NCBI RefSeq assembly: GCF_021347895.1
Contig: NC_067136.1
Span: 5,207,066 to 5,271,065 of the forward strand
Source of the DNA: Acanthochromis polyacanthus
Lineage: Eukaryota > Chordata > Actinopteri > Pomacentridae
Direction: 5' to 3'
DNA: 64,000 nucleotides
This document shows positions 1-11,138 of this stretch, one piece after another. How positions within the stretch are numbered: position 1 is the first letter of the stretch; the number at the start of each line of letters is the position of its first letter. The notes beneath the pieces are model-generated. The model saw only the letters and a list, made by a program, of their open reading frames with translations, had not been told where the DNA came from and searched no databases. A program made the position numbers and the translations under genes.

Positions 1-497
1 TATACATCTATGCCTGGATTAGTTAGCCTGCAGCCGAAATGCATTGTGGGTAATGTAGGCACCAGGTTCATGAAAAGAAAAGACAACATCTCTGTTTGTT
101 GTGCATTGATTTTGGTTGAGCTTTGTTTTTATCTGTGCATTAGAAAGCTGATAGTAATAAAAAAGTGCAATGCTAAATATTAAAATTACATTTACATCCA
201 TTTATGCTGAAAAAAGCTGATATCTGTGTTCATTATTATATGAATTCAGTGGTTTTAATTATTCTTATGTAAGCAGTAAAACAAGTACATCTCTGACGTT
301 TATAACAAACCAAGCTGTTGTAAAATCGGTTGAAAATTGAGCAATCTACAGTGATTTTAAAATCCATGCTCCATTGACTTTAATGTTATGAGTGATCGAG
401 CAGCCCTGTCCCAAGATGGCCGCCATGTGGCGACGTCGCTTCCCATAGGCTGACAGCGCTCATGAGACATCCAGTGTTTGTATATATCTATGGTTGT
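1..497. other. Gene-less edge region ending in a MITE-like terminus
   Basis: No coding signal is seen. The last ~90 bases (CCAAGATGGCCGCC near 411, ending TATCTATGGTT at 487-497) resemble the end of the fold-back element that follows. This suggests a related truncated element lies head-to-tail with it. Confidence 0.4.
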
Positions 498-1570
498 AAC
501 CATAGATATACTAAAGAGTAGACGCCGCATCGACCGCTACTGCCTATTGGGTCTGACGAGCGGTGGGGCCGCCATCTTGGTCCGGTCATCCGCTCCACTC
601 AGCGCTGTTTGACAGCGCATTTAATCCATCTTAACTCTGAATATTAAACTGATTTTCACGTGTTTTTTAATTTTTTTGCTGCAAACGTCATACATGTAGC
701 TATGATACAGGACAAATGGTTCGGCGTATTTTAATATCCATAGCGGGATTAACAGTAATAGAATATTCTGATATTAAGCTCGACTGTAGACAGGTATTTT
801 GCAAACACTGTAAACACACACACACTAATATATGTTAGAGAAGCAGATAATGGCAGTAAAGTCAATTATTTTAATAATTTGAAGAGACAATATATGATTA
901 CATTATATATACATATATAAACAAAATACTGACTAATGAACACATATTTCTATGTAAAACTATAGATATAAGTTATATATCAGAGAAAATGAATATATAT
1001 AAATCATAGATGGAGTATCAACATCATTCATATATATATAGGCTGTAATAGATAAAAGTTATATATCAGAGAAAATCATACTACATATAAAATCATGTAT
1101 GCACTATCAATATAATCAATATATCAGAAAACTGACTGTTCATTAGTCAGTATTTTGTTTATATATGTATATATAGTGTAATCATATATTGTCTCTTCAA
1201 ATTATTAAAATAATTGACTTTACTGCCATTATCTGCTTCTCTAACATATATTAGTGTGTGTGTGTGTGTTTACAGTGTTTGCAAAATACCTGTCTACAGT
1301 TGAGCTTAATATCAGAATATTCTATTACCTATTATTATTATTATTCCCGCTATGAATATTAAAATACGCTGAACCATTTGTCCTGTATCATAGCTACATG
1401 TATGACGTTTGCAGCAAAATATAAAAATAAAAAACGCGTGAAAATCAGTTTAATATTCAGAGTTCAGATGGATTAAATGCGCTGTCAAACAGCGCTGAGT
1501 GGAGCGGATGACCGGACCAAGATGGCGGCCGTATTTCTCGCTGCGTCTACTCTTTATTATGTCTATGGTT
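498..1570. mobile_element. Fold-back (long terminal inverted repeat) non-autonomous DNA element
   Basis: Two arms of roughly 450 bp are near-perfect reverse complements. The left arm runs from about 498 to 955 and starts AACCATAGATATA. The right arm runs from about 1130 to 1570 and ends TCTATGGTT. Matching landmarks in both arms are the CCAAGATGGC block, the ATACATGTAGCTATGATACAG block, the (CA)n/(TG)n tract and the ACTGACTAATGAAC block. The AT-rich loop (about 956-1130) has ATATATCAGAGAAAA-type repeats and no ORF. The structure fits a long-TIR MITE. Its superfamily is not known to me, and no clear target duplication was found because the left flank repeats the same terminus. Confidence 0.75.
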
Positions 1571-2193
1571 GTAACGGCTGAAAAAAGTGCGGGGGGACAG
1601 AGGGGACAGATGTGGAAAGTGCAGGGGTATGGAATGAATTTCCTATCATAATTCAAGAGCATTTTAAATTGATCTGAGGGCAGCATTTATCGATTTCATT
1701 CTCAGATTTTGTGATATTGTCTCTCAGAACTCTGCGCTCAAATTTGCTCTGCGTGCTCAAACTGTGTCCTTTCACTCGGTTACGATGCTGCTCGCACAGA
1801 TTTCTTGCGCTCAAACTCAAACTCTTCCTCTTGCTCTCACAGAACTTCTGCTCTGCTCTCAGATTTTTTGTGTATCAACGCTGTCAACCAATAGAAGGCC
1901 GGCGAGCTTTGACCAATCAGATTATCCCTGTTTGTATACGGGTGCGTTCGCTGTTTTTCAGAGGAGCGTCGCATACGGGCGGGCACTCTTTCAACAGGTT
2001 TTATCCACTCCCTACCTCCGGGGCTGTAATAAATGTGATTTATTTTATTTTTTTGACCACTGTTGGAATAAAATATCATTCAATGCATACAACAGCCTCC
2101 GAGCTTCTCATTAAAACGGCTCTATTGTATAATAATAGCGGCATCGAACACTGCTCTTTGAGGTGTGCTGGTGGAGAAAACAATGTCACCATC
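1571..2193 (+). repeat. Inverted repeat copy A (partner at 7762-8385)
   Basis: About 623 bp that is closely similar, in reverse complement, to 7762-8385. Similarity runs from GTAACGG at the outer edge to GTCACCAT at the inner edge. It is rich in words related to TTGAGC/GCTCAAA. An open frame across it is non-conserved and is not taken as a gene. The two copies could be long terminal inverted repeats of a ~6.8 kb element or two independent insertions of one family. Confidence 0.7.
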
Positions 2194-2970
2194 CTGAAGC
2201 TAGCAGCGGGACAGCAGATGGCTTCAGGGCTTAAAGTGAGAAAAAATCCTGAGTCTGAACGTCTAAGATCCAATTTATAGTGTCAATAAACGTATTTAAA
2301 TGTGTTTTAAAACTCACTAAAACACAATATATATGAGATTCTATTAATTCAGAGCAAATATGAGGTCATCTGGTGGAAATAACGCCCATTATGATCCCAC
2401 TATTTTATTGTTGCTCAAATGTAAAACCTTACTGACAAAACTTAAGACATTTTAGAAAGTGACCCAAGTCAGATTTTTTTGTGTTGATGTTTCAATACCA
2501 CATCACTATAATTGCAAAGATTTATTTTAGTGTAAAGGGGAAAAATCATGAAAATCAAGTACATGTATTATTAATAACTTAATAATTTTTATCTCTTCAG
2601 TAGATTTAACAAGAACTCAAAACACCAACCACAACAAAACTGCTACAAAACTGCAGCTTTCCTTCATAAGGCACAATTTTTACTGACAACATTATCTCAA
2701 GAGTCAGTCTCAAGAGAATATAAGTGCTTGGAGAATACTGTTTGAAAAAGTCATTTCTTTTTTCTTCTTTGCTTTGTTTGTGAATTTTCTGAACATTTTC
2801 TTTTTAACATGTTCAAAATGTTGTTTGTTGAAATAAACTGCGAAACACAGACAACAGAATGAACTTGTTTAATATTCTCTGGAACACTACAAGAGAATAA
2901 ACTGTCATATGTCACTTGCTATACCAACTTTGTATTGAAGCAGGTAATAAAAGTACTAGTATTAATTCTT
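2194..2970. other. AT-rich gene-less stretch
   Basis: No recognisable coding, RNA or terminal-repeat signal was seen; the sequence is AT-rich. Confidence 0.4.
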
Positions 2971-2972
2971 AC

Positions 2973-3193
2973 ATGCAATTTTAGTTATTGCCTCACAATA
3001 TAAGATTCCTCTGAATAAGTTGATCATGATGCTGACTCTCTCAAACTCTGGAACTAGCAAAGAAATTCGGGCCTTCCTGATCTGGTTTATCTGGGTCCTG
3101 GTGGCAATGGACTGCTCATGCTGAAGAACTTCTACTCTGGCCTTTTCCTCTGGAGTCAGCCCATTTCTCACACAGATGTGATTAAGAAGCCCT
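2973..3193 (-). CDS. Possible internal exon of an unrecognised gene (minus strand)
   Basis: An open minus-strand stretch begins right after an acceptor-like CTACAG (AG at 3195-3194), with a branch-like TTACTAAC upstream. It reads to a donor-like GTAAG at 2972-2968. The peptide is ordinary in composition, hydrophilic and helix-prone (for example NGLTPEEKARVEVLQHEQS). I do not recognise the family. It lies between the two ~620 bp inverted repeats. It is opposite in strand to the 4558-5192 candidate, with a CpG-rich block between the two. It could be an exon of a transposon-carried gene or a chance ORF. Confidence 0.3.
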
Positions 3194-3214
3194 CTGTAGC
3201 ACATAACCACACAT

Positions 3215-3890
3215 ACATGTTAGTAACTGCTCATTTGATACACCTCAATAATCTGTGTGATTAGTTTAAATCATTTGATTTTCAATTTGAACTGACACAC
3301 ATTTTGTTTGTTTTTGATAAGGGAAAAATGTATTCACTGTATAATTTGTTCAGCTGGCTTTCAATTTAAATGTTTCTATTTTTTATCTATATTTTGAGAA
3401 GAAAAAACGGTGAAAAGCAGGCTAAGAACATTCTTATTTAACTACCTATCCATTATTCATTTCACACAACCCATACGTTCGTTCTGTTCTTACTAATAAT
3501 ATTTGCTTAAGATTGGAGAGTTTTTGTTTGTGGCTAGACATCATTCAGATACATAAGGTCAGAAAATCTGCTGAGAGCTATTTAACTCATTATTACAAAC
3601 ATCCTATATGTCCTCAAATAAAAAAGGTTCATATCACCTAAGCTACATTCAGTTTGTGCATATTTAACTAAACAGATGTTCTGAGTAGGCTTGATCTTTG
3701 ATTTTTTTTCCTTTCAAAATAAAATCCAGCAAACTAAATAGCTGTTTCCTTTTTTCCTTTTGCCGTTGTAAAACAGAAAATGTTTAAAGATTAAGAAATC
3801 AAACAAAATCAACACCTTCTGTTTTTGTTACTTTTTTAAATTCAATACCTAAGCCCGTTTGTTTTTATTTTGTGGTGAAACCATGGGGAC
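3215..3890. other. AT-rich gene-less stretch
   Basis: Nothing recognisable was seen: no terminal repeats, no SINE boxes and no convincing ORF. Confidence 0.35.
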
Positions 3891-3892
3891 TG

Positions 3893-4200
3893 TGGGGGGG
3901 GGGGGGGGGGGGGGCACGCGCATCGCCACTGACGCACTTACGCCAATGGGGCGAGTCAACGCACCGCGGCTCAGGGATCAGCAGCGGCTGCTCTCTTTGT
4001 TAATCAGCAGAGACACATCCTCTCTCCTCTGTCACACAAAGTCTGAGCAAACTTTAGTATCTGCGTCTTTGGGCTAAACACAAGCTCCAACGCTACTGAC
4101 CAGTGATCAGCTGCTCGATTCTTCACCGCACCACTCACAGATTGGAGCTCCGTGCGCTCTGCAGAGACCAGGCAGCCACAGGGCTGGGACACGTGGAATG
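3893..4200. promoter_or_regulatory. Poly-G tract followed by a CpG-rich block
   Basis: A run of about 20 G (3893-3914) leads into GC-rich, CpG-containing sequence with a CCAAT-like box (GCCAATGG, near 3942). In AT-rich surroundings this could be a CpG-island promoter. It sits between the minus-strand exon candidate (2973-3193) and the plus-strand candidate (4558-5192). The promoter role is inference only. Confidence 0.3.
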
Positions 4201-4557
4201 GGTATACAGTCCAAGCAGAAATAAAATAAATAATATGCAATATATATCAATGTGTTTCCAGTAATTCCCTTTAAATATAATTACAAAAAACACCAACAAA
4301 TATTGCAAATTTGGATTTTGTTTGTGGGATACTGTTATTTCTTATCAGCGGCTCAGCAGCACTGACGATGCCGAACCAAGAGGGGGCAGCATATCGTGGC
4401 CCAGCAGTCGATGCGCACTCGCAGTTAGAAAACTGTAGTTGGATAAAAGTTCTATCAGAAAGTCGCATGCCTGGACAGAAGGTGTATATTTTTTAATGTA
4501 GGATTTGGAGTTTGACTGATTAAAGCGGAGCAACTGAATGCACAATGACGCACATGT

Positions 4558-5192
4558 TTGGAGCCTTCAGGACGGAGATGGATGAAATTTTTTAAATGGT
4601 ACACTTCCATGCGCCGGAAATCCGGCGTGGCGCCGGAAAACTTTAAGCCCTGTGACTTGCTAAAATGGACCGGCAAAGTCGAAGCGCTCAGGCAAGTTAT
4701 TTTTAAATTCATTTTAATGAAAACTATAACATATTTATTTGATCATATACCTGGTTTTAAACATACATGAACACCATACAAAATGTATTTATATATCCCT
4801 GTATTTTCTTTGTTTTTAAAATGATTTATATCATTAATAATCGGATGCTATCCTCATCAGGAAGTGGTACTGAAAATGTTAAATATAAGCAGTCTTGTTT
4901 CAGGTTATGTTTAATGTGCAAATGAGGTCAGTGCACTCAGATAAGACAATGAGCCAATATGCACTGCTTTCTTTTCCTACAGAACCTGCTCAGACGTCAT
5001 ATCTTTGAAAGACTGCAAACCAACTTTCAGTATGTCATCAGTCATCCTGACTTGGACCTTGACTATCTAAACTTCATGTGCACCCATGAATTGATACTTG
5101 CTGACGCATTAGCAGAGCAGATAGAGTTGCCATTGGATATAGTACACGGCTTAATAGAACTGTGCTGTCTGGCTACAGAACATAGAAAATGA
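4558..5192 (+). CDS. Unrecognised two-exon gene candidate
   Basis: Exon 1 (about 4558-4695) is GC-rich and open. Exon 2 (4983-5192) starts after a good acceptor (TTTCTTTTCCTACAG) and ends at TGA 5190-5192. Joining exon 1 at a GT donor at 4696 keeps the frame (phase 0) into exon 2. A GC-type donor with ideal AG|GCAAGT context lies 4 nt earlier, but using it would break the frame. Exon 2 encodes a leucine-rich helical peptide (start NLLRRHIFERLQ, end IELCCLATEHRK). I do not recognise it. No zinc motif, membrane segment or catalytic signature is visible. Part of exon 2 is copied in perfect inverse orientation at 5216-5274. It may be a host-derived gene fragment carried by a transposon, or a decayed gene; the start codon is uncertain. 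Confidence 0.35.
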
Positions 5193-5274
5193 GCAGTAAT
5201 TCCATCAGTTCAATCATCAATTCATGGGTGCACATGAAGTTTAGATAGTCAAGGTCCAAGTCAGGATGACTGAT
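5037..5274. repeat. Perfect 59-bp inverted repeat (hairpin) across a coding exon and its 3' flank
   Basis: Bases 5037-5095, inside the candidate exon, are the exact reverse complement of 5216-5274, just past the stop codon. The 120-nt loop holds the rest of the exon. A transcript through both arms would form a long perfect duplex. Confidence 0.85.
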
Positions 5275-5316
5275 AAAACTAATTAAACATATTACTATTA
5301 CTAACCCTAACCCTAT

Positions 5317-5340
5317 TACTGACTAATGAACACATATTTG
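5317..5340 (+). repeat. Fragment of the fold-back element loop edge
   Basis: ACTGACTAATGAACACATAT recurs here and at about 933-951. It continues as the related loop copy at 6183-6345 after an interruption (LINE tail plus microsatellite). The telomere-like CTAACCCTAACCC just before it (5301-5313) is too short to interpret. Confidence 0.5.
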
Positions 5341-5450
5341 AAGTTGAAGTTTATTAATGGAATGCCCCTTGAGATGTAGCATCTCGTTTTCAAGGGGGTC
5401 CATAAACACATACATGTATAAACACAATTTACAATGACATACATAAGTGC
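5338..5450 (-). mobile_element. Likely LINE 3' tail fragment
   Basis: Read on the minus strand this ends GCATTCCATTAATAAACTTC, the AATAAA-containing 3' tail style of fish non-LTR elements. It breaks the fold-back loop copy. Only a short tail is present, with no coding part. Confidence 0.4.
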
Positions 5451-5473
5451 ACACATTTACACATAAACACACA

Positions 5474-5475
<2 letters not shown>

Positions 5476-5519
<44 letters not shown>

Positions 5520-5562
5520 ACACCACACCACACCACACCACACCACACCACACCACACCACA

Positions 5563-5605
<43 letters not shown>
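5476..5605. repeat. Compound (CA)n-(CACAC)n-(CA)n microsatellite
   Basis: A pure CA run, then about ten 5-bp CACAC-type units, then CA again. Open frames through it on both strands (HTHTH / VCVCV peptides) are low-complexity artefacts. Confidence 0.95.
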
Positions 5606-5607
<2 letters not shown>

Positions 5608-6182
5608 ACAGACATGCTCCTTTGTTCCCTCACCCCCCCAATCCTCAATGAATTCTAAAACAGGTGCCACCAACTCGGTGCCAATGAGGCCAGATAGCCT
5701 TTTAGAGAAGTATTTGTTTCTTTGTCTGTCTTGCTCTTTTTTTTCTTTTCTCTTCCTTCCCTCCTCTCCCCCTTTTCCTTCTCCCCTTCCCTTCCCTTCT
5801 TTATTCACCTCCCCCCTTATCTACTCCTTCCTCCTCTTCCCCTTCTTTTTCCTTTTTCCCCTTTTCTCTCTCACAACTTGGTGCTGCTGACAAACTAACC
5901 CTTGGCTTCCAAGATTGGTGACCCCTGGTCAGGAATATCAGCGGCTCACAAACCATGGTTCTTAAACCTATTCAGGTTTCATACAAAATAGAAGATGTCG
6001 CCTGAGGGACAAAGCTGAAGAACCACAGTTCAAGAATAAAACAAAGGATAAATATGTAAATGCAAATAAATGATACAGCATTGACAGAAGTTCGAAGGAA
6101 AGACAAAAGAAAAAACAAAACAAACAAAAAAAAACTAAAAACATGAGCAAGAAGTTTTAAGGTGTGAAAATAATAAGGATTG

Positions 6183-6345
6183 GAATTGATATAAGCTATA
6201 TATCAGAGAAAAGGAATATATATAAAAATCATAGATGGAGTATCAACATTCACATATATATGTAAAAGTTATATATCAGAGAAAATCATAGTACATATAT
6301 AAATCATGTATGGAGTATCAATATAATCAATATATCTGAAAACAA
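6183..6345 (+). repeat. Second copy of the fold-back element loop
   Basis: Closely matches the loop at about 960-1130, sharing the AAGTTATATATCAGAGAAAA type unit, ATCATAGATGGAGTATCAAC and AATCAATATATC blocks. Further degenerate copies of the same unit run on to ~6470, then a pure TA run (about 6470-6517). Confidence 0.75.
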
Positions 6346-6466
6346 TATATTTAAATCATATCTGGAGTATTAATATAATGAATATATCAGAGAAAATTGT
6401 TATATAAATCATATATAGACTATCAATATAATTCATACATATATATTAAAGATATATATCAGAAAA

Positions 6467-6519
<53 letters not shown>

Positions 6520-6520
<1 letters not shown>

Positions 6521-7761
6521 ATAGATGTACAAAGCAGAGAGAATAAAATGTAATGTAAATGTAAATTCTCAAGTTAACACAAGAACATGACATCCCTGCC
6601 CTAAACCACATTTACACATGTACAAACGTTTTACAGCTAAAACCAATGAACGAGGACTGTTTTGCAGAGCGTCTTTCTCATGCTCCCTTTCTGCAGGTCA
6701 AGACAGGTAAGTTTGGCAACATGGTGCAGCCTTATCTCCTCCCAGACGTTGTGACTGTTGACACCTTTGGAGCTTGTTTTGTTGAAGCCTGGAGAATCAC
6801 CCTCTCTGCAACGCTCAACACCTTATAATAATAATTTAAAAAATTATATTTATATAGCGCTTTACACAGTGCTAAAGACACTTTACAGTACAGAGAAAAT
6901 AAAGAACAAAGCAACTTTAACATGCAAATATAAAAAAAATAAACAAGATTATAAAATCAAACCTTCACTGTGCCTTGTGATGGAATCAGTAGGCCTCCAT
7001 TGTTTTTCAGAGCTAGAAGGTGGGAGCTCTCGTCAAATGATGATGGTACAGCATCTCTGACCAAGCTTGCACGGCACACATCACCTTCAACATGAAAATG
7101 GAAGATTTGGGAGAGTCTATACAAAAACATCTTACAAAAGAGGTCAAGAGGTTTTCTTCAAGTTTCTTCCAACCTTTCTTCAACAAAACTCCTATTTTGA
7201 TGCATACCTGTTGATAATGAACCCAAACTGCTTAAACTGTGAATAACCTTGTTTGCAAACTATTCTACAGTCAGATGTTCAGTTGTCTGTATTTTTAAGT
7301 AAGTGGGGGGGTATGACACATTAGAGCTAGCTTACTGTTGTTAAGGTGAATTACATGTGAACAATACAGTCTGTGCCACCTGTGTAAAATTCACTGCTCA
7401 ATGTTATACCAGTAATATTTGTTTTAGCTTTCCTGTGTCAGTTGTAATCTAAGTCAGTAGAATATGACTTATAAAGTCTCAGTTCACAGACGGGTCAACA
7501 CCGGCAGTAAACATAGCCTAGCTAGCTGGCCATGATTTCGCTGGTGGGCATAAATACAGCACAGTAATGTTCCATTCACAAAATACAACCAATATTAATG
7601 TTCAATCTTACTTGTGAAAAGTAATCCCTCGTGCCCTGTTTTCCACGATCCGGCGATTTGAACACGAATATGCGGCACAGTGCTCTGGCATCTGGTTCTT
7701 TCTGCTGCTGAACTGTAAGTACGATGACCGGTCCAAGATGGCAGCCGTCCCCGAACGGCGT
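6520..7761. other. Gene-less stretch with a small repeat scrap
   Basis: No convincing gene. A scrap at about 6835-6905 (TATATAGCGCTTTACAC) resembles the common 3' ends of fish retroposon fragments. A short open stretch at 6646-6828 has no recognisable domain. Confidence 0.35.
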
Positions 7762-8385
7762 CATGGTGACATTGTTTTCTCCACCAGGACACCTCAAAGA
7801 GCAGTGTTTGATGCCGCTATTATTATACAATAGAGCCGTTTTAATGAGAAGCTCGGACGCTGTTGTATGCAGTGAATGATATTTTATTCCAACAGTGGTC
7901 AGAAAAATAAAAGAAATCACATTTATTACAGTCCCGGAGGTAGGGAGTGGATAAAACCCGTTGAAAGAGTGCCCGCCCGTATGCGACGCTCCTCGGAAAA
8001 CAGCGAACGCACCCGTATACAAACAGGGATAATCTGATTGGTCAAAGCTCGCCGGCCTTCTGTTGGTTGACAGCGTTGATACACAAAAAAGCTGAGAGCA
8101 GAGCAGAGATCCGTGAGCAGAAGTTCCGTGAGAGCAAGAGGAAGAGTTTGAGTTTGAGCGCAGGAAATCTGCACGAGCAGCATCGCAACCGAGTGCGAGG
8201 ACACAGTTTGAGCACGCAAAGCAAATTTGAGCGCGAGAGCAGAGTTCTGAGAGACAATATCACAAAATCTGAGAATGAAATCGATAAATGCTGCCCTCAA
8301 ATCAATTTAAAATGCTCTTGAATTATGATAGGAAATTTATTCCATACGGGGGACATGTCCCACATGTACCCCGCGTCCGTTACGC
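7762..8385 (-). repeat. Inverted repeat copy B (partner at 1571-2193)
   Basis: Reverse-complement copy of 1571-2193. The ends match (ATGGTGAC at the inner end, CCGTTAC at the outer end), with scattered substitutions and a few small insertions, such as extra GCTC-containing words. Its inner flank differs from that of copy A, so the arms end sharply. Confidence 0.7.
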
Positions 8386-8479
8386 CCATGAAGACAGGGA
8401 CAAAATGTGAATCACACACTTACTGTGGTGTGGCCCCCTCTAGTGGATGTGGCTATAAACAACAGCATAGAGTGTTTAT

Positions 8480-9174
8480 GCCAGCGGCCGGCCCTGTGTA
8501 TTAAACATAAATGGGAGAAAGAACTGGACATGATTATAACTGAAGAAACGTGGCAGCAGGCCTGGAGGACCCGGCCTCTTCAACAAACTCATGGATGTGG
8601 ACAGACTTCTGTTGGTTCGTTTCTTTATTACACTAAAACAGAAACCCAAACACAGTGACACTGCTGGAGGGACACTATGGTAGACCACACTCACATCTTC
8701 TGGTCCTGTTCTGTCATAAAGCCTTTTTGGAGGGAAGTAGGAAAAATGATTCCCAAAGTCTCTGGCTTTAGCATCAGCACATCTTTTGTATCCCTGTACC
8801 TTGGACTCATCCCTGATGGACTCAGCAGAGAGGATGAATACCTTCTAAAGATTTTATTGGTTACCAGTGAGAAGGCCATCACAAACCTAAGGCTTCAGAA
8901 CGGATGCCCCACTGCTGTTTAATTTGTAGATATTGTTAAACAGCTGCATCTCATGGAGCAGATGACATATTCAATGAGATTACAAAAAGAACAAGGTGAA
9001 AGGTGTTGGAAAAATGGTGCAAATACGTATCCAATGGTAATGAATGATAAATGTGAACTCATGGTCTCTGGCATTTTTTAAAATTTATTTACATTTTTTT
9101 TGTTATGTTTGTCTGTTTGATTTATGTTGTTGTTCTAAATCATACAAATTTATAAATAAAAAGTTGAAAAAAAG
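8480..9174 (+). mobile_element. 5'-truncated Tx1/L1-type LINE, ORF2 C-terminal remnant
   Basis: Broken frames encode the C-terminal part of an L1/Tx1-clade ORF2 protein: a [16 protein letters not shown] block near 8510-8570, then DHTHIFWSCSVIKPFW (about 8680-8730). The latter carries the His/Cys residues typical of the C-terminal zinc region, followed by a LGLIPDGLSREDEYLLKILL stretch. A frameshift separates the parts and a stop interrupts near 8920. The element ends in an A-rich tail (TAAATAAAAAGTTGAAAAAAAG). It is an inactive fragment; the missing 5' end is normal for LINE insertion. Confidence 0.75.
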
Positions 9175-10140
9175 AAGTATTTTTATTGTGATTTAAGGTT
9201 TTCTTTCATTTTTAAGGTTGGGGTTAAAATCTGGACAGAATAAAGATTCAAGAAATAAACTACATTAAAAAAAACAATTAAATCAAAGAAAAACATTTAA
9301 TGCAATAAAACTTTTAAAAAGAAAACTAAACATTAAATACAATAAAATACAATTAAATTATATTAAACAGACAAAATATTTAATTAGATAATTAAACAGA
9401 AGATGCAAAACATGTAATTAAGAAATTAAATGTTTTTAAACAAAAATATTAAACAAAGATGAAATATTTTAAATTAAACCTTTAAAAAGACAAAACATTT
9501 AATTAAAAATGAAATGTTTAATTATAAAATTAAATCTTAAAGACAATAAAACTTTAAACAGGAACTAAACAGAAAATACAATGAAGCATTTAAAAATAAA
9601 ATTAAACATTAAAAGGTGGTAAAACATTTAAAAAGAAAAACCTTAAAGATTTACTCTAAAAATTAAACATTGGGGGGAAAAAAGGAAATTTTTCAAACAA
9701 GCTGATAAAACATTTGAAAAAGAAAATTAAACATTAAAAAGATGAAACATTCAATTAGATTATTAAACCTTTAAAAAGACAAAACATTTCTAAATCTAAT
9801 CAGACATCAGAAAAGAATAAAAGGTGAGAAAAGAGCAAAACTAAACATTTAAGAAGAATCAAACTAAAGACAAAACATTTGAAAAGACACCAGTTAGACT
9901 TTAGAAGATCAAATTAAACCGAAGAGACGATAAAACGATGAAAAAGAGCAAAAACAGATAAAGGTCTTAAAGCGTTTTCTAGTCTGAAATGAAAACATCA
10001 AGTTGTTTCTTCAAACATTTCCTCTTTCTGTGTTCTTGGTTTGACTGTGGACAGATTTACTAAGAGCTCATTTCAGAAAACTGCTTTCCAGATAAAGTCT
10101 ACTAGTAGTTGAAGGCATCGATCAAACTAATGTTACCTTC
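9175..10140 (+). repeat. AT-rich duplicated block, copy A (copy B at 29927-30805)
   Basis: The same AT-rich sequence with recurring AAACATTTAAAA/ATTAAAC words occurs in direct orientation 20 kb downstream. Both copies start AAGTATTTTTATTGTGATTT and end TTACCTTC. No coding content. Copy A is slightly longer, and its right flank is cut by the TIR element at 10142. Confidence 0.85.
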
Positions 10141-10141
10141 A

Positions 10142-11135
10142 GGGGCCTGTTTCACGAAGCAGGTTTTTTAGATTTAGAAACAGTAGTCAGTCTACCTGTA
10201 GCCTACCTGCACATTTATGCTGTGAATGGACTTCCTGTTCATGATGTGAGGGAGCTGTGATGGGGATGTGTGTGCATCTATGCAGCCAATCACACTGGGA
10301 AATCCTAAAAGAAATTAAAATGACTGATCCCAGTCTGAGGCTGCAGCACAATGTCATTAACAGAATATGATTTAAAATGAATGTAACAGATCTCTACATC
10401 ATTCACCTGCAATCCTGTGGATCCTCCTTGATGTTCTGACAGGTTTATGTCCACAATGATGGTAAAAGTCGTTTCAGAGCCAGGAAAACTTTTCTGACTG
10501 TCCTCCATACAGTTGTCTTACTCTGCATCTCTGACATCATATAAAAACTTCCATTTGCAAAGAACCGCAGCGCAACACACAATATCTGCTGGATGTGAGA
10601 GCATGACTGGTTGGTAATGTGAATGTAAGGACGGATTAGGTTGTTTATGTAGATTATGGACTTGAAGCGATTACGAAACGGTACCGCTCAAACCGATAAC
10701 TGTCCGGAAATGCGAGAACATTTATGCTCGGTCTGATAACAATCTACCGACGAATATTTAATGATCTGTGCAGTAATGCTGCTCCTTTATCCACTGGATC
10801 GTTAATAAAAGCTGTTCTACGCCAAAACTCGCTCGCTTACTGACTGAATGAATGAGGAAATGAAACAGCGTGTGGCTGAAAGAGGGCGGAGACGGAGAGA
10901 AACTGGAGGTTTTCTCAGATAAACCTGCTGGTGACCAGGTTAGAGTCATAGAGTCTGTTACTGCGGTAACTGACCGAGAGTTGAAGTTACCCCTCTTTGT
11001 GAAACAGGCTAGAGTTACCCCTCTGTCTCTGGGTTAAGTTACCTCGCTTCATGAAACGGAAAACTCTGAGTTTCCCTCATTTCAGGGTTAAGAAACTCAG
11101 AGTTTTCAGTGAACCTGCTTCATGAAACAGGCCCC
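10142..11135. mobile_element. ~1 kb TIR DNA element (Harbinger-like ends)
   Basis: Ends are inverted: GGGGCCTGTTTCACGAAGC at the left, with its complement GCTTCATGAAACAGGCCCC at the right, and further subterminal copies of the TGAAACAGG word near 11000-11060. The TGTTTCATGAAGC-type terminus is typical of fish PIF/Harbinger-like MITEs in my recollection. No transposase ORF was recognised; a 67-residue minus-strand ORF (10305-10508) has no known motif. The target duplication is not clear. Confidence 0.7.
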
Positions 11136-11138
11136 AGG

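Noticed and set aside
1711..2280. 189-codon open frame in inverted repeat copy A
   Set aside because: The equivalent region in copy B (7762-8385) is open only in different, shorter pieces, so there is no coding conservation.
4691..4697. GC-AG intron donor AG|GCAAGT at 4692
   Set aside because: The consensus is ideal but joining there breaks the exon 2 frame; the GT at 4696 preserves it. Kept only as an alternative.
5301..5313. Interstitial telomere CTAACCCTAACCC
   Set aside because: Only two units, too short to be more than chance or repeat-derived sequence.
5447..5890. Long open frames on both strands through the CA/CACAC microsatellite
   Set aside because: Peptides are pure HTHT or VCVC low complexity and arise from the repeat.
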